Origin: Sphaerochaetaceae bacterium
Lineage (GTDB): Bacteria > Spirochaetota > Spirochaetia > Sphaerochaetales > Sphaerochaetaceae
Direction: 5' to 3'
DNA length: 43,851 nt
Assembly: GCA_028532915.1 (NCBI GenBank)
Contig: JAQQAI010000033.1
Coordinates: 1 to 43,851, forward strand
Shown: positions 1 through 8,039 of the stretch, piece by piece
How positions within the stretch are numbered: position 1 is the first letter of the stretch
Layout: each line of letters opens with the position of its first letter
Notes under the pieces: generated by a model
What the model saw: only the letters and a program-made list of their open reading frames with translations
Database searches by the model: none
Told to the model about the DNA's origin: nothing
Translations under genes and position numbers: made by a program

Positions 1-174
1 TCCAGAACAGTAAGCAGCAAGACGCTTCATATATATGCAACCATCCCTTCAAGAACTACGGTAGAAGTTTCTGATAACGGTCAAGTCTTCTTCACTTCCA
101 ACAATTCAGCGGCGGCAACAGATGTGATCCAATCTGAAGGTAATACCACAGTGCTCTCAGTCGTCGCCAGATAA
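1..174 (+). CDS. C-terminal end of an unidentified protein (partial)
   Basis: An open frame enters from the left edge and ends at TAA 172-174, leaving 57 residues. The visible part is rich in Ser, Thr and Val with alternating polar and hydrophobic residues, which suggests the last strands of a beta-sandwich domain as found at the C-terminus of many carbohydrate-active enzymes. A terminator follows directly and the next gene is a sugar symporter. A glycosidase such as an alpha-L-rhamnosidase would fit, but the fragment is too short to name and no catalytic motif is visible. Confidence 0.55.
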   Translation, partial: SRTVSSKTLHIYATIPSRTTVEVSDNGQVFFTSNNSAAATDVIQSEGNTTVLSVVAR

Positions 175-199
175 CTAGATTAGCATTCTGATAGGTAAG

Positions 200-230
200 A
201 GATCCGCTTTCACCGCGGATCTTTTATTTT
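200..230 (+). terminator. Intrinsic terminator of the left-edge gene
   Basis: A perfect 8-bp stem (200-207 with 215-222, AGATCCGC/GCGGATCT) closes a 7-nt loop and is followed by the T-rich run at 222-230. It lies 26 nt after the stop codon of the partial gene, so it separates that gene from the symporter operon. Confidence 0.85.
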
Positions 231-239
231 GCAGAAAAT

Positions 240-268
240 TTGACCGCTTCGATATGGCGTGGTACGAT
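240..268 (+). promoter_or_regulatory. Sigma-70-type promoter of the GPH symporter/U32 operon
   Basis: TTGACC (240-245) and TACGAT (263-268) are separated by exactly 17 bp. Transcription would start near 275, giving a leader of about 60 nt before the ATG at 336. The promoter lies just after the terminator at 200-230, as expected for a new transcription unit. Confidence 0.6.
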
Positions 269-335
269 AGTCCAGACCATCCTTACCTGTCGCTGACGAT
301 AAGAGAGTCTATTTCAGATCTAGAGGGGTGCTATT

Positions 336-1700
336 ATGACTCTGCAGTCGACGGATAAAGTGAGCACACGTGAGAAGCTCGCCTACGGGATGGGTTGTTT
401 CGGACAGAATCTAGCCTATTATTTCATATCGAATTTTATCTTTTTCTTCTACACGGATGTCTTTTACATCCTTCCCGCTGCAGCGGGAACGATACTGCTC
501 ATCACGAAGATCTGGGACGGTATAAACGATCCTATCATGGGAATAATTGTCGACAGGACCCGTTCGCGGTGGGGGAAATTCCGACCGTGGCTTCTGTTCA
601 CTCCCATCTTATTCGTTCCTATAAGCATCCTCTGTTTCTCGGCTCCCGATCTGACTTATACGGGAAAGATTATCTGGGCCTACGCCACCTTCATCTTTTT
701 CGACATAACCTACACCGCAAGCGATGTTCCTTTCTGGGCAATGTCATCGGCTATCACAAGCGATCCGGTGGAACGTAACTCGGTTGTGGTCTATCCCCGG
801 TTCATCGCGACAATCGCGATCGCCCTGGCGACGGTGGGGACCGTTCCTCTCATTCACTTCTTCCAGAATCCTGATCATCCCGACAGAGGGTATCAGCTCA
901 CAGCTCTGTTTTACGGGATTATCACTGTCGTGTGTTTCGCATTCACCTTCTTCTTCGTGAAAGAGAGGGTGAAGACCGGCAACGATACTGAACATGCTTC
1001 CAAAAAAGATGTGTTCACCACGCTTTTGAAGAACAAGCCGCTGGTCATTCTGATCGTGAGCGGTCTGTTTGTGAACATGGCCACGGGAGCTAAACTTTCC
1101 ACTCTCATCTACTATGCGAAATACAATCTCAACAATGAGATGCTCAATCCTCTGGTTGCAGGGATCAACATCCCCTTCATCCTTGCAGGGATAGTGATCA
1201 CCCCCTACATCGCAAAGAGATTTGGAAAGAAGATGACCTACATCATCCTGCTGGGCTTATTTGTCATAGGCTCTCTGGGATTCTATCTTTCTGGCTGGGA
1301 CAATCTTGTTTTGATATTAATGTGGAGCTGCGTCAGTTCGCTCGGAATGGCTGCTCCGCTGGTGCTGCAGACATCGATGCTCGCCGATACGATCGAATAT
1401 GCCCAGCTGAAGACGGGGAAAAGACAGGAGGGGCTGATCTTCTCGACTCAGACCTTCATGGTGAAACTCTCCAGCGCCCTCACTTCATGGATCACAGGGA
1501 TCATCCTCACCGCTACAGGTTTCGCCGCCAACCAGATACAGAATCAGAGAGCACTGGCAGGGATTCACTCCATCATATCGCTGCTTCCTCTCATCTGTGC
1601 GGCTATTGCAATAGTTCCCATGGTATTCTATCCTCTCACTGAGCGTTTCCATAAGGAGATAATGACTCAATTACGTCAAAGGACAGAAGAAAGCGAATAA
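336..1700 (+). CDS. GPH-family (MelB-like) sugar:cation symporter
   Basis: A 454-residue, twelve-helix membrane protein of the glycoside-pentoside-hexuronide branch of the major facilitator superfamily. It is expected to bring a sugar or glycoside into the cell with Na+ or H+. The family signature WDGINDPIMG lies at residues 60-69. Asp61 and Asp65 match the cation-binding aspartates of E. coli MelB, and the signature is followed by the usual basic stretch RSRWGKFRPW. The ATG has an AGGGG box 9 nt upstream. The substrate cannot be read from sequence; the gene-tail at the left edge may be the matching enzyme. The stop codon shares one base with the start of the U32 gene, so the two are probably translationally coupled. 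Confidence 0.9.
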   Translation: MTLQSTDKVSTREKLAYGMGCFGQNLAYYFISNFIFFFYTDVFYILPAAAGTILLITKIWDGINDPIMGIIVDRTRSRWGKFRPWLLFTPILFVPISILCFSAPDLTYTGKIIWAYATFIFFDITYTASDVPFWAMSSAITSDPVERNSVVVYPRFIATIAIALATVGTVPLIHFFQNPDHPDRGYQLTALFYGIITVVCFAFTFFFVKERVKTGNDTEHASKKDVFTTLLKNKPLVILIVSGLFVNMATGAKLSTLIYYAKYNLNNEMLNPLVAGINIPFILAGIVITPYIAKRFGKKMTYIILLGLFVIGSLGFYLSGWDNLVLILMWSCVSSLGMAAPLVLQTSMLADTIEYAQLKTGKRQEGLIFSTQTFMVKLSSALTSWITGIILTATGFAANQIQNQRALAGIHSIISLLPLICAAIAIVPMVFYPLTERFHKEIMTQLRQRTEESE

Positions 1701-3907
1701 TGATTGAATTGACATTACCTGCAGGTTCATTCGAATGTGCACTTCAGGCCTTCAAGTGGGGCGCTGATGCAGTCTATCTCGGACTCACATCATTCTCGGC
1801 ACGAAAAGGGGCGAAGAACTTCACGATCGATGAGCTTTCCGTGATCAAAGAGATAGCTTCGAAAACGGGCAAAAAAGTGTATGTCACGATAAACACTATC
1901 TTGAACGATGAGGAGATGGCCCTTCTCATTCCTATCATCCGCACCCTCGATCTTCTTCGCATCGATGCTCTGATCATCCAGGACCCCGGTCTCGCTTCTG
2001 TCGTGCGCTCCATAACCCCTTCTTTAGAGATACATGCGAGCACACAGTTGGCGGTACATTCGGTTGAAGGCGTGAAACAGCTTGCCGAACTCGGATTCAC
2101 CCGTGTGGTCCTCTCGAGAGAACTCACGCTATCGGAGATCGAACATATCCGAAGAGAATGTCCCGATATCTCGATCAAGGTTTTCATACACGGAGCGATG
2201 TGTTACGGCTTTTCGGGACTGTGTATGGCATCGAACATCCTCACTTCAAGAAGCGCAAACAAAGGAGAATGTTCACAGATATGCAGAAGCTACTTCTCGA
2301 ATGATGATCACAGGTCGATCTACCCTTTTTCGATGAAAGACCTCTCAAGTTCGAAAGAGACGATCAGGACTCTGAAAGAAATTGGGATAGATTCACTGAA
2401 GATAGAAGGCCGGATGAAAAGCCCTGAATATGTGGCGGCTGCAGCCCGGTATTACAGACTTCTTCTTGATGAAAAACCGGATGACATCATCAGCGAGGCA
2501 AAACAGCATCTTGATACCGCATTCTCCCGCGATCAAAGCGGAGGATGGCTCGCATCCTATGATAAAGAATCTGTCGCCTCCGCCAGAACGACCCCTTCAC
2601 TGATCACACCCGCCTATCCGGGACACACCGGAGTTTCTGTCGGCACACTGTATCCTTATCGTCGTGAACATAACGGACTGTACGAGGTACGCTTCACCGA
2701 AGCAGCACATCTGCGTGACGGTCTGATGGTATTGCTGGAAAAGAAAGGATCCATATCGGAAGCTGTAAAATTCAGTCTCAGCGAGATGTACGATCTTTCG
2801 ATGAAGAAACTGACAAGGACTGAATCGGGTGAAAAGGTTCTTATCAGGCTGCCGCAGCACATATCGGCAGAAAACCCTGTTCAGCTCTACCGGATAAAGG
2901 AGCATGATGCAACGCTCTCGAAAGAAGCGAAAGAAAGCGGCAGAGAGTTCAGACATCCTGCAGCTCTTTCTGTAGTGCTCTGTGATGATTCTGTGACGGT
3001 GGAAATCTCAGGTCTTCCCGAATGGACCTGTTCCAATGTGAAACAGACTCTCCCTCTCGACATACAGGATGCGAAAAAGATCCAGATGGTGAAAGAGAAC
3101 ATCGAAAAGGTGTTTTCACAAAGCGATTCACGATATATCAACGTTGAGTCCGTATCTGTCACTTATGGAGGTACAAGAGAACTCGAGTGGCTGTTCATCC
3201 CGGTGAGCGCTCTCAAAAATGTACGGCGCACTGTGTTCAATAATCTTGACCGTAGGATCGAAGAGGCCATAAACAGACCGCTTGGGAAGATGCCGGCTGT
3301 ACAACAAAAAGGGATAAGACTTCCCGAAAGAGATTCTGTCTCCCCTATCGTTTGTGAATCTGTTTTTTTCGCCGATCTTGCGGGCATAGCAGATAGATTG
3401 ATGAGGGGGGAAAAAGCGGAGAATCTGCTCAAAAGAATTGACCGGTACCTCTTTGTCCCGCTTCCTCCGGTATGTTTTAACGAACAGGAGGCTATCGGGT
3501 ATCTGTCACAGATACGATCTCTGACCGATACTCCGCTTCTGATCGGAGTCAACAACATCGCCCACTTCTCCTATTTCAGCGATCTATCCTACATCATCGA
3601 TATCTACTGCTATATTGCCAACAGAGAAAGTGCGGCCCTTCTGTCATCGATGAAACCCGATTGTCTCGGGGCCTATCACTGGATAGAACGAAAAATCGGC
3701 GATACGGCAGATTATCCCGTTGTGATCAGTGATGCGGGAGAGGATTTCACGCCTTTGCTGTTCATAAGCCGCAGCTGCTACCGCTACGATGTGCTCGGTC
3801 TCGGCTGTAAAGGGTGCACGAGAAACGGTCACTGGGAAGTTACTCAGAACAGCCGTCGATATTCAGTCGATGTGCACAACTGCATCACAACCGTCTCTGA
3901 AAAGTAG
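1700..3907 (+). CDS. Peptidase U32-family protein (RlhA/TrhP-like hydroxylation enzyme)
   Basis: A 735-residue member of the U32 family. The best-known members (RlhA, TrhP) hydroxylate 23S rRNA or tRNA, although the family was first named as collagenase-like peptidases. The N-terminal half carries the family core: GADAVYLG at 21-28, a cysteine cluster at Cys168, Cys175, Cys191 and Cys195 suited to an Fe-S cluster, and the KIEGRMKSPEYVA block that follows. The C-terminal part (about 380-735) is divergent, as in long U32 proteins with a DUF3656-type extension, and ends with a second Cys group in LGCKGCTRNGH. The start overlaps the symporter stop by one nucleotide. The RNA target is not predictable; a tRNA, rRNA or protein substrate is possible. 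Confidence 0.85.
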   Translation: MIELTLPAGSFECALQAFKWGADAVYLGLTSFSARKGAKNFTIDELSVIKEIASKTGKKVYVTINTILNDEEMALLIPIIRTLDLLRIDALIIQDPGLASVVRSITPSLEIHASTQLAVHSVEGVKQLAELGFTRVVLSRELTLSEIEHIRRECPDISIKVFIHGAMCYGFSGLCMASNILTSRSANKGECSQICRSYFSNDDHRSIYPFSMKDLSSSKETIRTLKEIGIDSLKIEGRMKSPEYVAAAARYYRLLLDEKPDDIISEAKQHLDTAFSRDQSGGWLASYDKESVASARTTPSLITPAYPGHTGVSVGTLYPYRREHNGLYEVRFTEAAHLRDGLMVLLEKKGSISEAVKFSLSEMYDLSMKKLTRTESGEKVLIRLPQHISAENPVQLYRIKEHDATLSKEAKESGREFRHPAALSVVLCDDSVTVEISGLPEWTCSNVKQTLPLDIQDAKKIQMVKENIEKVFSQSDSRYINVESVSVTYGGTRELEWLFIPVSALKNVRRTVFNNLDRRIEEAINRPLGKMPAVQQKGIRLPERDSVSPIVCESVFFADLAGIADRLMRGEKAENLLKRIDRYLFVPLPPVCFNEQEAIGYLSQIRSLTDTPLLIGVNNIAHFSYFSDLSYIIDIYCYIANRESAALLSSMKPDCLGAYHWIERKIGDTADYPVVISDAGEDFTPLLFISRSCYRYDVLGLGCKGCTRNGHWEVTQNSRRYSVDVHNCITTVSEK

Positions 3908-3944
3908 AAAGAGGGAAGTGCATTCATGATACACTGCCCTCTTT
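3908..3944. terminator. Hairpin between convergent genes, probable bidirectional terminator
   Basis: Arms 3908-3920 and 3932-3944 form a 13-bp stem with one mismatch and an 11-nt loop. It begins at the stop codon of the U32 gene and precedes the end of asd on the other strand. T-tracts on both sides are short. Confidence 0.65.
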
Positions 3945-3962
3945 CTGTGATGGCATCTGCAA

Positions 3963-4985
3963 TTACGACCGGGTAATATTGTACTTTCGGACGAACGCTT
4001 CCGCGTTCTGAATCGATCCTCCTGCACTTCCTTTCACCAGGTTGTTCACAAGGAGCATGAAACCTATCTTGTTCCCTCTCTTTTTGATTCTTCCTGTATA
4101 GACTTCCATTCCGTTGGGAGTTCCCCAGAAGGCATACTTAGGCTGGGGGAAGGTATTCGAACTGTCATAGACGACAGGACGTGCAGGAGTCGAGGGAAGG
4201 TCGGGGACCTCCCTGAACTCATCCCAGGTCTGAATGACATCTTCGATCGAAGGATCTTCTTCAAGAGTAAGCCAGACAGCCTCAAGATGGCCGAACATCA
4301 CAGGGACACGGACACAATAGGCATCAACGATCGGATCGAAATCGAGGATCTTCTTGATTTCCAGTGCGATCTTCTCCTCTTCACCGCCGATATAAGGAAT
4401 ACAGTTATCTGTTATATCGAATGATGAGAGTCCGGGATATCCTGCACCGCTGACAGATTGATAGGAACATACGCTGATCTCTTTGATCCCGTATTTTCTC
4501 AACGGAGCGACTGCCATCGCAAGACCTGTGGTGACACAGTTCGCATTGGTGACGACAAAACCTTTTTCAGGGAATCCCTGCTTCTCGATGAATGAGAGTG
4601 TCTCCATGTTCGTCTCGGGGATCAGGATGGGGACGTCATCGTTATAGCGCATAGCAGAGGCGTTACTGAATATATAGAAACCCATGTCTCTGAGAAGAGG
4701 TTCAGCTTCGGCGGCAACTGCGGCAGGAAGAGCCGAGAAGACGATCTTCACGCCTCTTTCTTTCATCACATCGGCATTGAATTCACTGATAACTCTGTTT
4801 CTGATGGCATGAGGCATTTCAAATGGGAGCAGCCAGTGTACCGTTGACCCGTATGTCTGATTCGCTCTGGCGGCCGATGCCGTCAGATAATCGACTTCAA
4901 ACAGAGGATGGTCTGCAAGCATCCACATGAATACCTGTCCGACTGCGCCTGTAGCTCCGATTACGGCTACTTTGATCTTTTCCAT
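3963..4985 (-). CDS. asd: Aspartate-semialdehyde dehydrogenase, archaeal/fungal-like type
   Basis: A 340-residue NADPH-dependent enzyme that reduces L-aspartyl phosphate to aspartate semialdehyde, the branch point to lysine/diaminopimelate, threonine and methionine. The nucleotide-binding GATGAVGQ motif is at residues 10-17 and the catalytic cysteine is Cys150 in NANCVTTGL, followed by SGAGYPG. The NxNCxTTGL form and the C-terminal SAGGSIQNAE segment are those of the archaeal/fungal subfamily rather than the E. coli Asd type. GAGGAGAA lies 6 nt before the ATG. The gene stands alone, convergent with the U32 gene. Confidence 0.9.
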   Translation of the reverse strand: MEKIKVAVIGATGAVGQVFMWMLADHPLFEVDYLTASAARANQTYGSTVHWLLPFEMPHAIRNRVISEFNADVMKERGVKIVFSALPAAVAAEAEPLLRDMGFYIFSNASAMRYNDDVPILIPETNMETLSFIEKQGFPEKGFVVTNANCVTTGLAMAVAPLRKYGIKEISVCSYQSVSGAGYPGLSSFDITDNCIPYIGGEEEKIALEIKKILDFDPIVDAYCVRVPVMFGHLEAVWLTLEEDPSIEDVIQTWDEFREVPDLPSTPARPVVYDSSNTFPQPKYAFWGTPNGMEVYTGRIKKRGNKIGFMLLVNNLVKGSAGGSIQNAEAFVRKYNITRS

Positions 4986-5035
4986 TTTCGTTCTCCTCAG
5001 AACCTCACGTTCTTACTTTCTGAAATATTGAGAGG

Positions 5036-5065
5036 ACTGTATCCCAAAATCATGTATTTATGCAA
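5036..5065 (-). promoter_or_regulatory. Candidate promoter of asd
   Basis: On the minus strand TTGCAT (5065-5060) and TACAGT (5041-5036) are 18 bp apart, about 50 bp before the asd start. Both boxes match consensus at four positions only, and the region is AT-rich, so other placements are possible. Confidence 0.35.
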
Positions 5066-5159
5066 TAGGTTTATCCATTTTTATGTTTATTTAATTACAT
5101 TAAGTTCTTATAATAACAATCTGTGCTTATAAACAACTGTATTGTTACATAAAAACTTA

Positions 5160-5188
5160 TTGACTAAAAAGCCTAACATCGGTATGAT
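5160..5188 (+). promoter_or_regulatory. Promoter of tRNA-Ala
   Basis: TTGACT (5160-5165) and TATGAT (5183-5188) are spaced by exactly 17 bp and lie 12 bp before the mature tRNA 5' end. Each box has five of six consensus bases, as expected for a strong stable-RNA promoter. Confidence 0.75.
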
Positions 5189-5200
5189 TGTCTTACTTTT

Positions 5201-5274
<74 letters not shown>

Positions 5275-5281
5275 AAGAAAG

Positions 5282-5310
5282 GGTTGCTGGTTACACAGCA
5301 GCCTTTTTTT
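5282..5310 (+). terminator. Intrinsic terminator of tRNA-Ala
   Basis: An 8-bp stem (5282-5289 with 5296-5303, one G-U pair) and a 6-nt loop are followed by seven Ts at 5304-5310, starting 8 nt after the tRNA. Confidence 0.9.
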
Positions 5311-5390
5311 ATTTTACTATCCTTTCCCATCCGATTATCTTATCCTTTATTTATAATCTCGTTCCAAAAAAGAACAAAGGAGGAAGAGAT

Positions 5391-6440
5391 ATGAAAAAGA
5401 TCGTAATTGCCGGAGGAGGAATTGCAGCTCTTGTTCTGGCAAAGAATCTTGAAAAAAGTCAGAACGTGGAGATCACTTTGGTTGAACCGAAAGACTATTT
5501 TGAAGTCCCCTATGCACAGCTGAGGGCACTGGTCGAACCGGATTCATTTTCGCGGACTATCAGAGCACCTTACGGGGAACTTCTCAAAGAGGTCACCCAT
5601 ATCAGAAAGAAAGCCGAACGGATAGCGGAAGATACACTCGTTCTTGCAGACGGATCCACAGAATCTTTCGACTTCCTTGTCCTGGCAACCGGCTCAGGTT
5701 TCAGCCGCTGGCCGTTTCTGAAAAGCGGGATATCCGATATGGAATCAAGACAGAAACAGGTGGAAAAAGAGAGCGAAATCCTGCAGAAGGCAGAATCGGT
5801 ACTCATTGTCGGCGGAGGATCCGTAGGGGTGGAACTTGCCGGTGAAATCGCATATACATGGCCTTACAAGAAGATCTCGCTGGTAACAGGTTCCGACAGA
5901 CTGATGAAGGAACTGGATAAAAAAGCTTCCAGGCGGGCTCATACCCTTCTGTCCGGTCTCGGAGTCGAAATCAGATATAATACACGGATTGATGAAAAAA
6001 GTGACGGAGTCTGGAAGAATGATCAGGGAGATATATTCTCAGCCGATGTCATCTACCCGGTGACAGGTTCTACTGTCAACAGCGGCTGGCTGGAATCTTC
6101 CGGTATTCCTCTGAATGAAAGGAAAGCTGTCTGTGTCGATAACCACCTCAGAGTCAAAGGTTATGACAGTATATTCGCTATCGGCGATATCAATGATGTG
6201 GCGGAACAGAAACTGGGAGCGCTGGCGACAAAACAGGCGAATGTGGCCTCAAAGAACATCCTTAAACTCATAGCTGATCAAAAAGCGCCTCTATTGATAT
6301 ACAAACCGGCCAAAGCGATGGGATTCATTCCTATCGGACAGAAAAAAGGGGTCGTTCAGATTTCCTCTATGCACCCCAATTTTCTTATCTCGATGAAACA
6401 GCGGGATCTGTTTGTCTCGATGTATATCAAGAATCGCTGA
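5391..6440 (+). CDS. FAD-dependent pyridine nucleotide oxidoreductase, FSP1/AIFM2-like
   Basis: A 349-residue flavoprotein of the NDH-2/AIF group, probably passing electrons from NAD(P)H to a quinone or other acceptor. The FAD-binding GGGIAA is at residues 8-13, the NAD(P)H-binding VGGGSVGVELAGE at 140-152, and the second FAD motif IFAIGDIND at 261-269. The N-terminal block YFEVPYAQLRALVEP and the overall length resemble the AIFM2/FSP1 branch rather than respiratory NDH-2, and no C-terminal membrane helix is visible. The frame is open back into the tRNA, but the real start is the ATG at 5391, preceded by AAGGAGGAAG. Its tail overlaps the convergent DUF3343 gene by 14 nt. Any functional link to the neighbouring selenium genes is unproven. 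Confidence 0.82.
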   Translation: MKKIVIAGGGIAALVLAKNLEKSQNVEITLVEPKDYFEVPYAQLRALVEPDSFSRTIRAPYGELLKEVTHIRKKAERIAEDTLVLADGSTESFDFLVLATGSGFSRWPFLKSGISDMESRQKQVEKESEILQKAESVLIVGGGSVGVELAGEIAYTWPYKKISLVTGSDRLMKELDKKASRRAHTLLSGLGVEIRYNTRIDEKSDGVWKNDQGDIFSADVIYPVTGSTVNSGWLESSGIPLNERKAVCVDNHLRVKGYDSIFAIGDINDVAEQKLGALATKQANVASKNILKLIADQKAPLLIYKPAKAMGFIPIGQKKGVVQISSMHPNFLISMKQRDLFVSMYIKNR

Positions 6441-6681
6441 GATCGCTGGTGTGAACGATCTCGTATGATCCGTCATCTTTCAACTGATAGACAGTCTCCA
6501 GGTCCTTCATCCTGAAACCGATATCCCACGAATCACCCTTATAATGGGCACACGTTCCGCATGAGGATGAGAGCACCCGGGGAACGGGTGCCAGTCGGCA
6601 CCCGATTTTCTTCGATTTTGCATAACGGCGGAACTGGACGGCTCCGTACTGACTGTAGAATGTTGCTACAAAGTTCGTCAT
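6427..6681 (-). CDS. DUF3343 putative Se/S carrier protein
   Basis: An 84-residue protein with the DUF3343 pattern. Cys28 is followed by a VPR motif and then a SSSCGTC segment holding Cys41 and Cys44. Members occur next to yedE, tusA-like and selD genes and are proposed to carry reactive sulfur or selenium. The ATG overlaps the stop of the TusA-like gene (ATGA), making it the last gene of the yedE operon. Its 3' end overlaps the oppositely oriented flavoprotein gene. Confidence 0.8.
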   Translation of the reverse strand: MTNFVATFYSQYGAVQFRRYAKSKKIGCRLAPVPRVLSSSCGTCAHYKGDSWDIGFRMKDLETVYQLKDDGSYEIVHTSDLSDS

Positions 6682-6884
6682 CGTTTGTTCAGATTCAGCT
6701 TCCAGCCGTAGTCTGTATCCTCTATCGTCACATCATATTTCATTGCTTTGGCAAATCTTCCCACATTTTCTTTTGCGGCAATATTGTCGACAAGGACACT
6801 CAGCTGCTCTTCCTTCTTATCGACAGCTCTCTTGGTTTCGATTACCGGCTGGGGACAAGAAAGTCCTCTTGCATCAATTTCCAT
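6678..6884 (-). CDS. TusA/SirA-family sulfur (selenium) carrier, YedF-like
   Basis: A 68-residue protein with the family's CPxP motif at Cys10-Pro13 (GLSCPQP). The cysteine carries persulfide, or possibly selenide, between enzymes. A longer upstream frame exists, but the start at 6884 is set by the strong AAGGAGGC box 7 nt before the ATG, the match to the family N-terminus, and its position 1 nt after the yedE stop. YedE and YedF-like genes are standard partners. Confidence 0.85.
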   Translation of the reverse strand: MEIDARGLSCPQPVIETKRAVDKKEEQLSVLVDNIAAKENVGRFAKAMKYDVTIEDTDYGWKLNLNKR

Positions 6885-6885
6885 G

Positions 6886-7953
6886 TTAAGCCTCCTTCTT
6901 CTGAGAGTTGATGATGATAAATGCGATCGCGGTAATGACCACAAATCCCAATATTGTTGCAACCTGCCCTGCGGCAGTAGGTCCGTTCGGAGAAGATGCG
7001 AGACCGAAGTTATGAGCCATAGCGGCTCCTGCAAGCATCCCTAGAACACTCATCGCACTGTCACTGTTACCTTCTCCGGCTAAAATAGTCTGCCTGAGAG
7101 GACATCCTCCGAGAAGAACCGAACCGTAACCTACCAGTGCCATTCCGAGGAAATTCCACAGCCAGCTTGTATGTGCCACACTCTGACCGGCGAATCCCAA
7201 CGTGAAGTTCCCCGTGACGAGATTCATGATCAAAGCAGCGACGAAGACCATGACAGATCCTGTAAGCAGTGTCGAATCTCTGAAGAGGAAGACGTCTCTG
7301 ATACCGCCTGCCATGCAGAATCTGTTTCTCTGTGCCAGAGCCCCCACGATCAGACCGGCAGCGAGTGAAATGAGAATCGGAGCATGAAGAGAGCCGGGTC
7401 CCGATTCACTGAATTTGAGAAGAGAGGGGATGAACAGAAGAACGATCAGGATCGCCGCGAAGACCCACCCTATCGCAGAACCTTCCACCTTCGTCTGCTT
7501 ATAGCTTCTTCCCAGAGTGAACCCTTTGTTCAACAGGAGGGATCCTCCTATGATACCGCTGATGAATCCGAGCAGTCCTACAAATGCATTAAGGTCTCCT
7601 CCCGCCAGTCTTAATATCATCCTGAAAGGACAGCCGAGAAACACCAGAGCCCCTATCATCACAAAGAAAGAGATGATGAACCTGAAGACGGGGGATGATC
7701 CACCTCTCGGTCTGAATTCTTTCTTCACTATACTGATAAGCATAGATCCCAGCAGCAGTCCGATGATCTCGGGACGTGCATACTGTACTACCGGTGCGCT
7801 GTGCAGAGATAGAGCCCCTGCTATATCGCGGTAGAAACAGGCGATACAGAATCCCATGTTCGCCGGATTTCCCAGCAGAACAAGGACTACGGAGATGATC
7901 CCTGTGATCACCCCGGCAAGAGCAAGTGACTTCTTTTCCTTAGAAATTTCCAT
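6886..7953 (-). CDS. yedE: YedE-family putative selenium transporter
   Basis: A 355-residue polytopic membrane protein with the YeeE/YedE repeat structure, two halves each ending in a Gly-Cys-Pro segment (LGCPFRM, GGCPLRQ). Cys36 and Cys39 in GFCIACF and a later RNRFCMAGG are the conserved thiols that are thought to handle thiosulfate or selenium species in transit. The placement with a TusA-like protein, DUF3343 and selD argues for the selenium branch. First gene of its operon, with a strong ribosome site and a promoter in the 86-bp divergent gap. Confidence 0.85.
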   Translation of the reverse strand: MEISKEKKSLALAGVITGIISVVLVLLGNPANMGFCIACFYRDIAGALSLHSAPVVQYARPEIIGLLLGSMLISIVKKEFRPRGGSSPVFRFIISFFVMIGALVFLGCPFRMILRLAGGDLNAFVGLLGFISGIIGGSLLLNKGFTLGRSYKQTKVEGSAIGWVFAAILIVLLFIPSLLKFSESGPGSLHAPILISLAAGLIVGALAQRNRFCMAGGIRDVFLFRDSTLLTGSVMVFVAALIMNLVTGNFTLGFAGQSVAHTSWLWNFLGMALVGYGSVLLGGCPLRQTILAGEGNSDSAMSVLGMLAGAAMAHNFGLASSPNGPTAAGQVATILGFVVITAIAFIIINSQKKEA

Positions 7954-7973
7954 ATTACCTCCATATTGTGTTT

Positions 7974-8003
7974 ATTATAGCCGTTGTTTATTTGAAAATA
8001 CAA
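7974..8003 (-). promoter_or_regulatory. Promoter of the yedE operon
   Basis: On the minus strand a perfect TATAAT (7979-7974) lies 18 bp after TTGTAT (8003-7998), 20 bp before the yedE start. The leader would be very short. Confidence 0.55.
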
Positions 8004-8039
8004 TGGGATTTTTCACAATTTTGTGTTACCCTTTTATGT

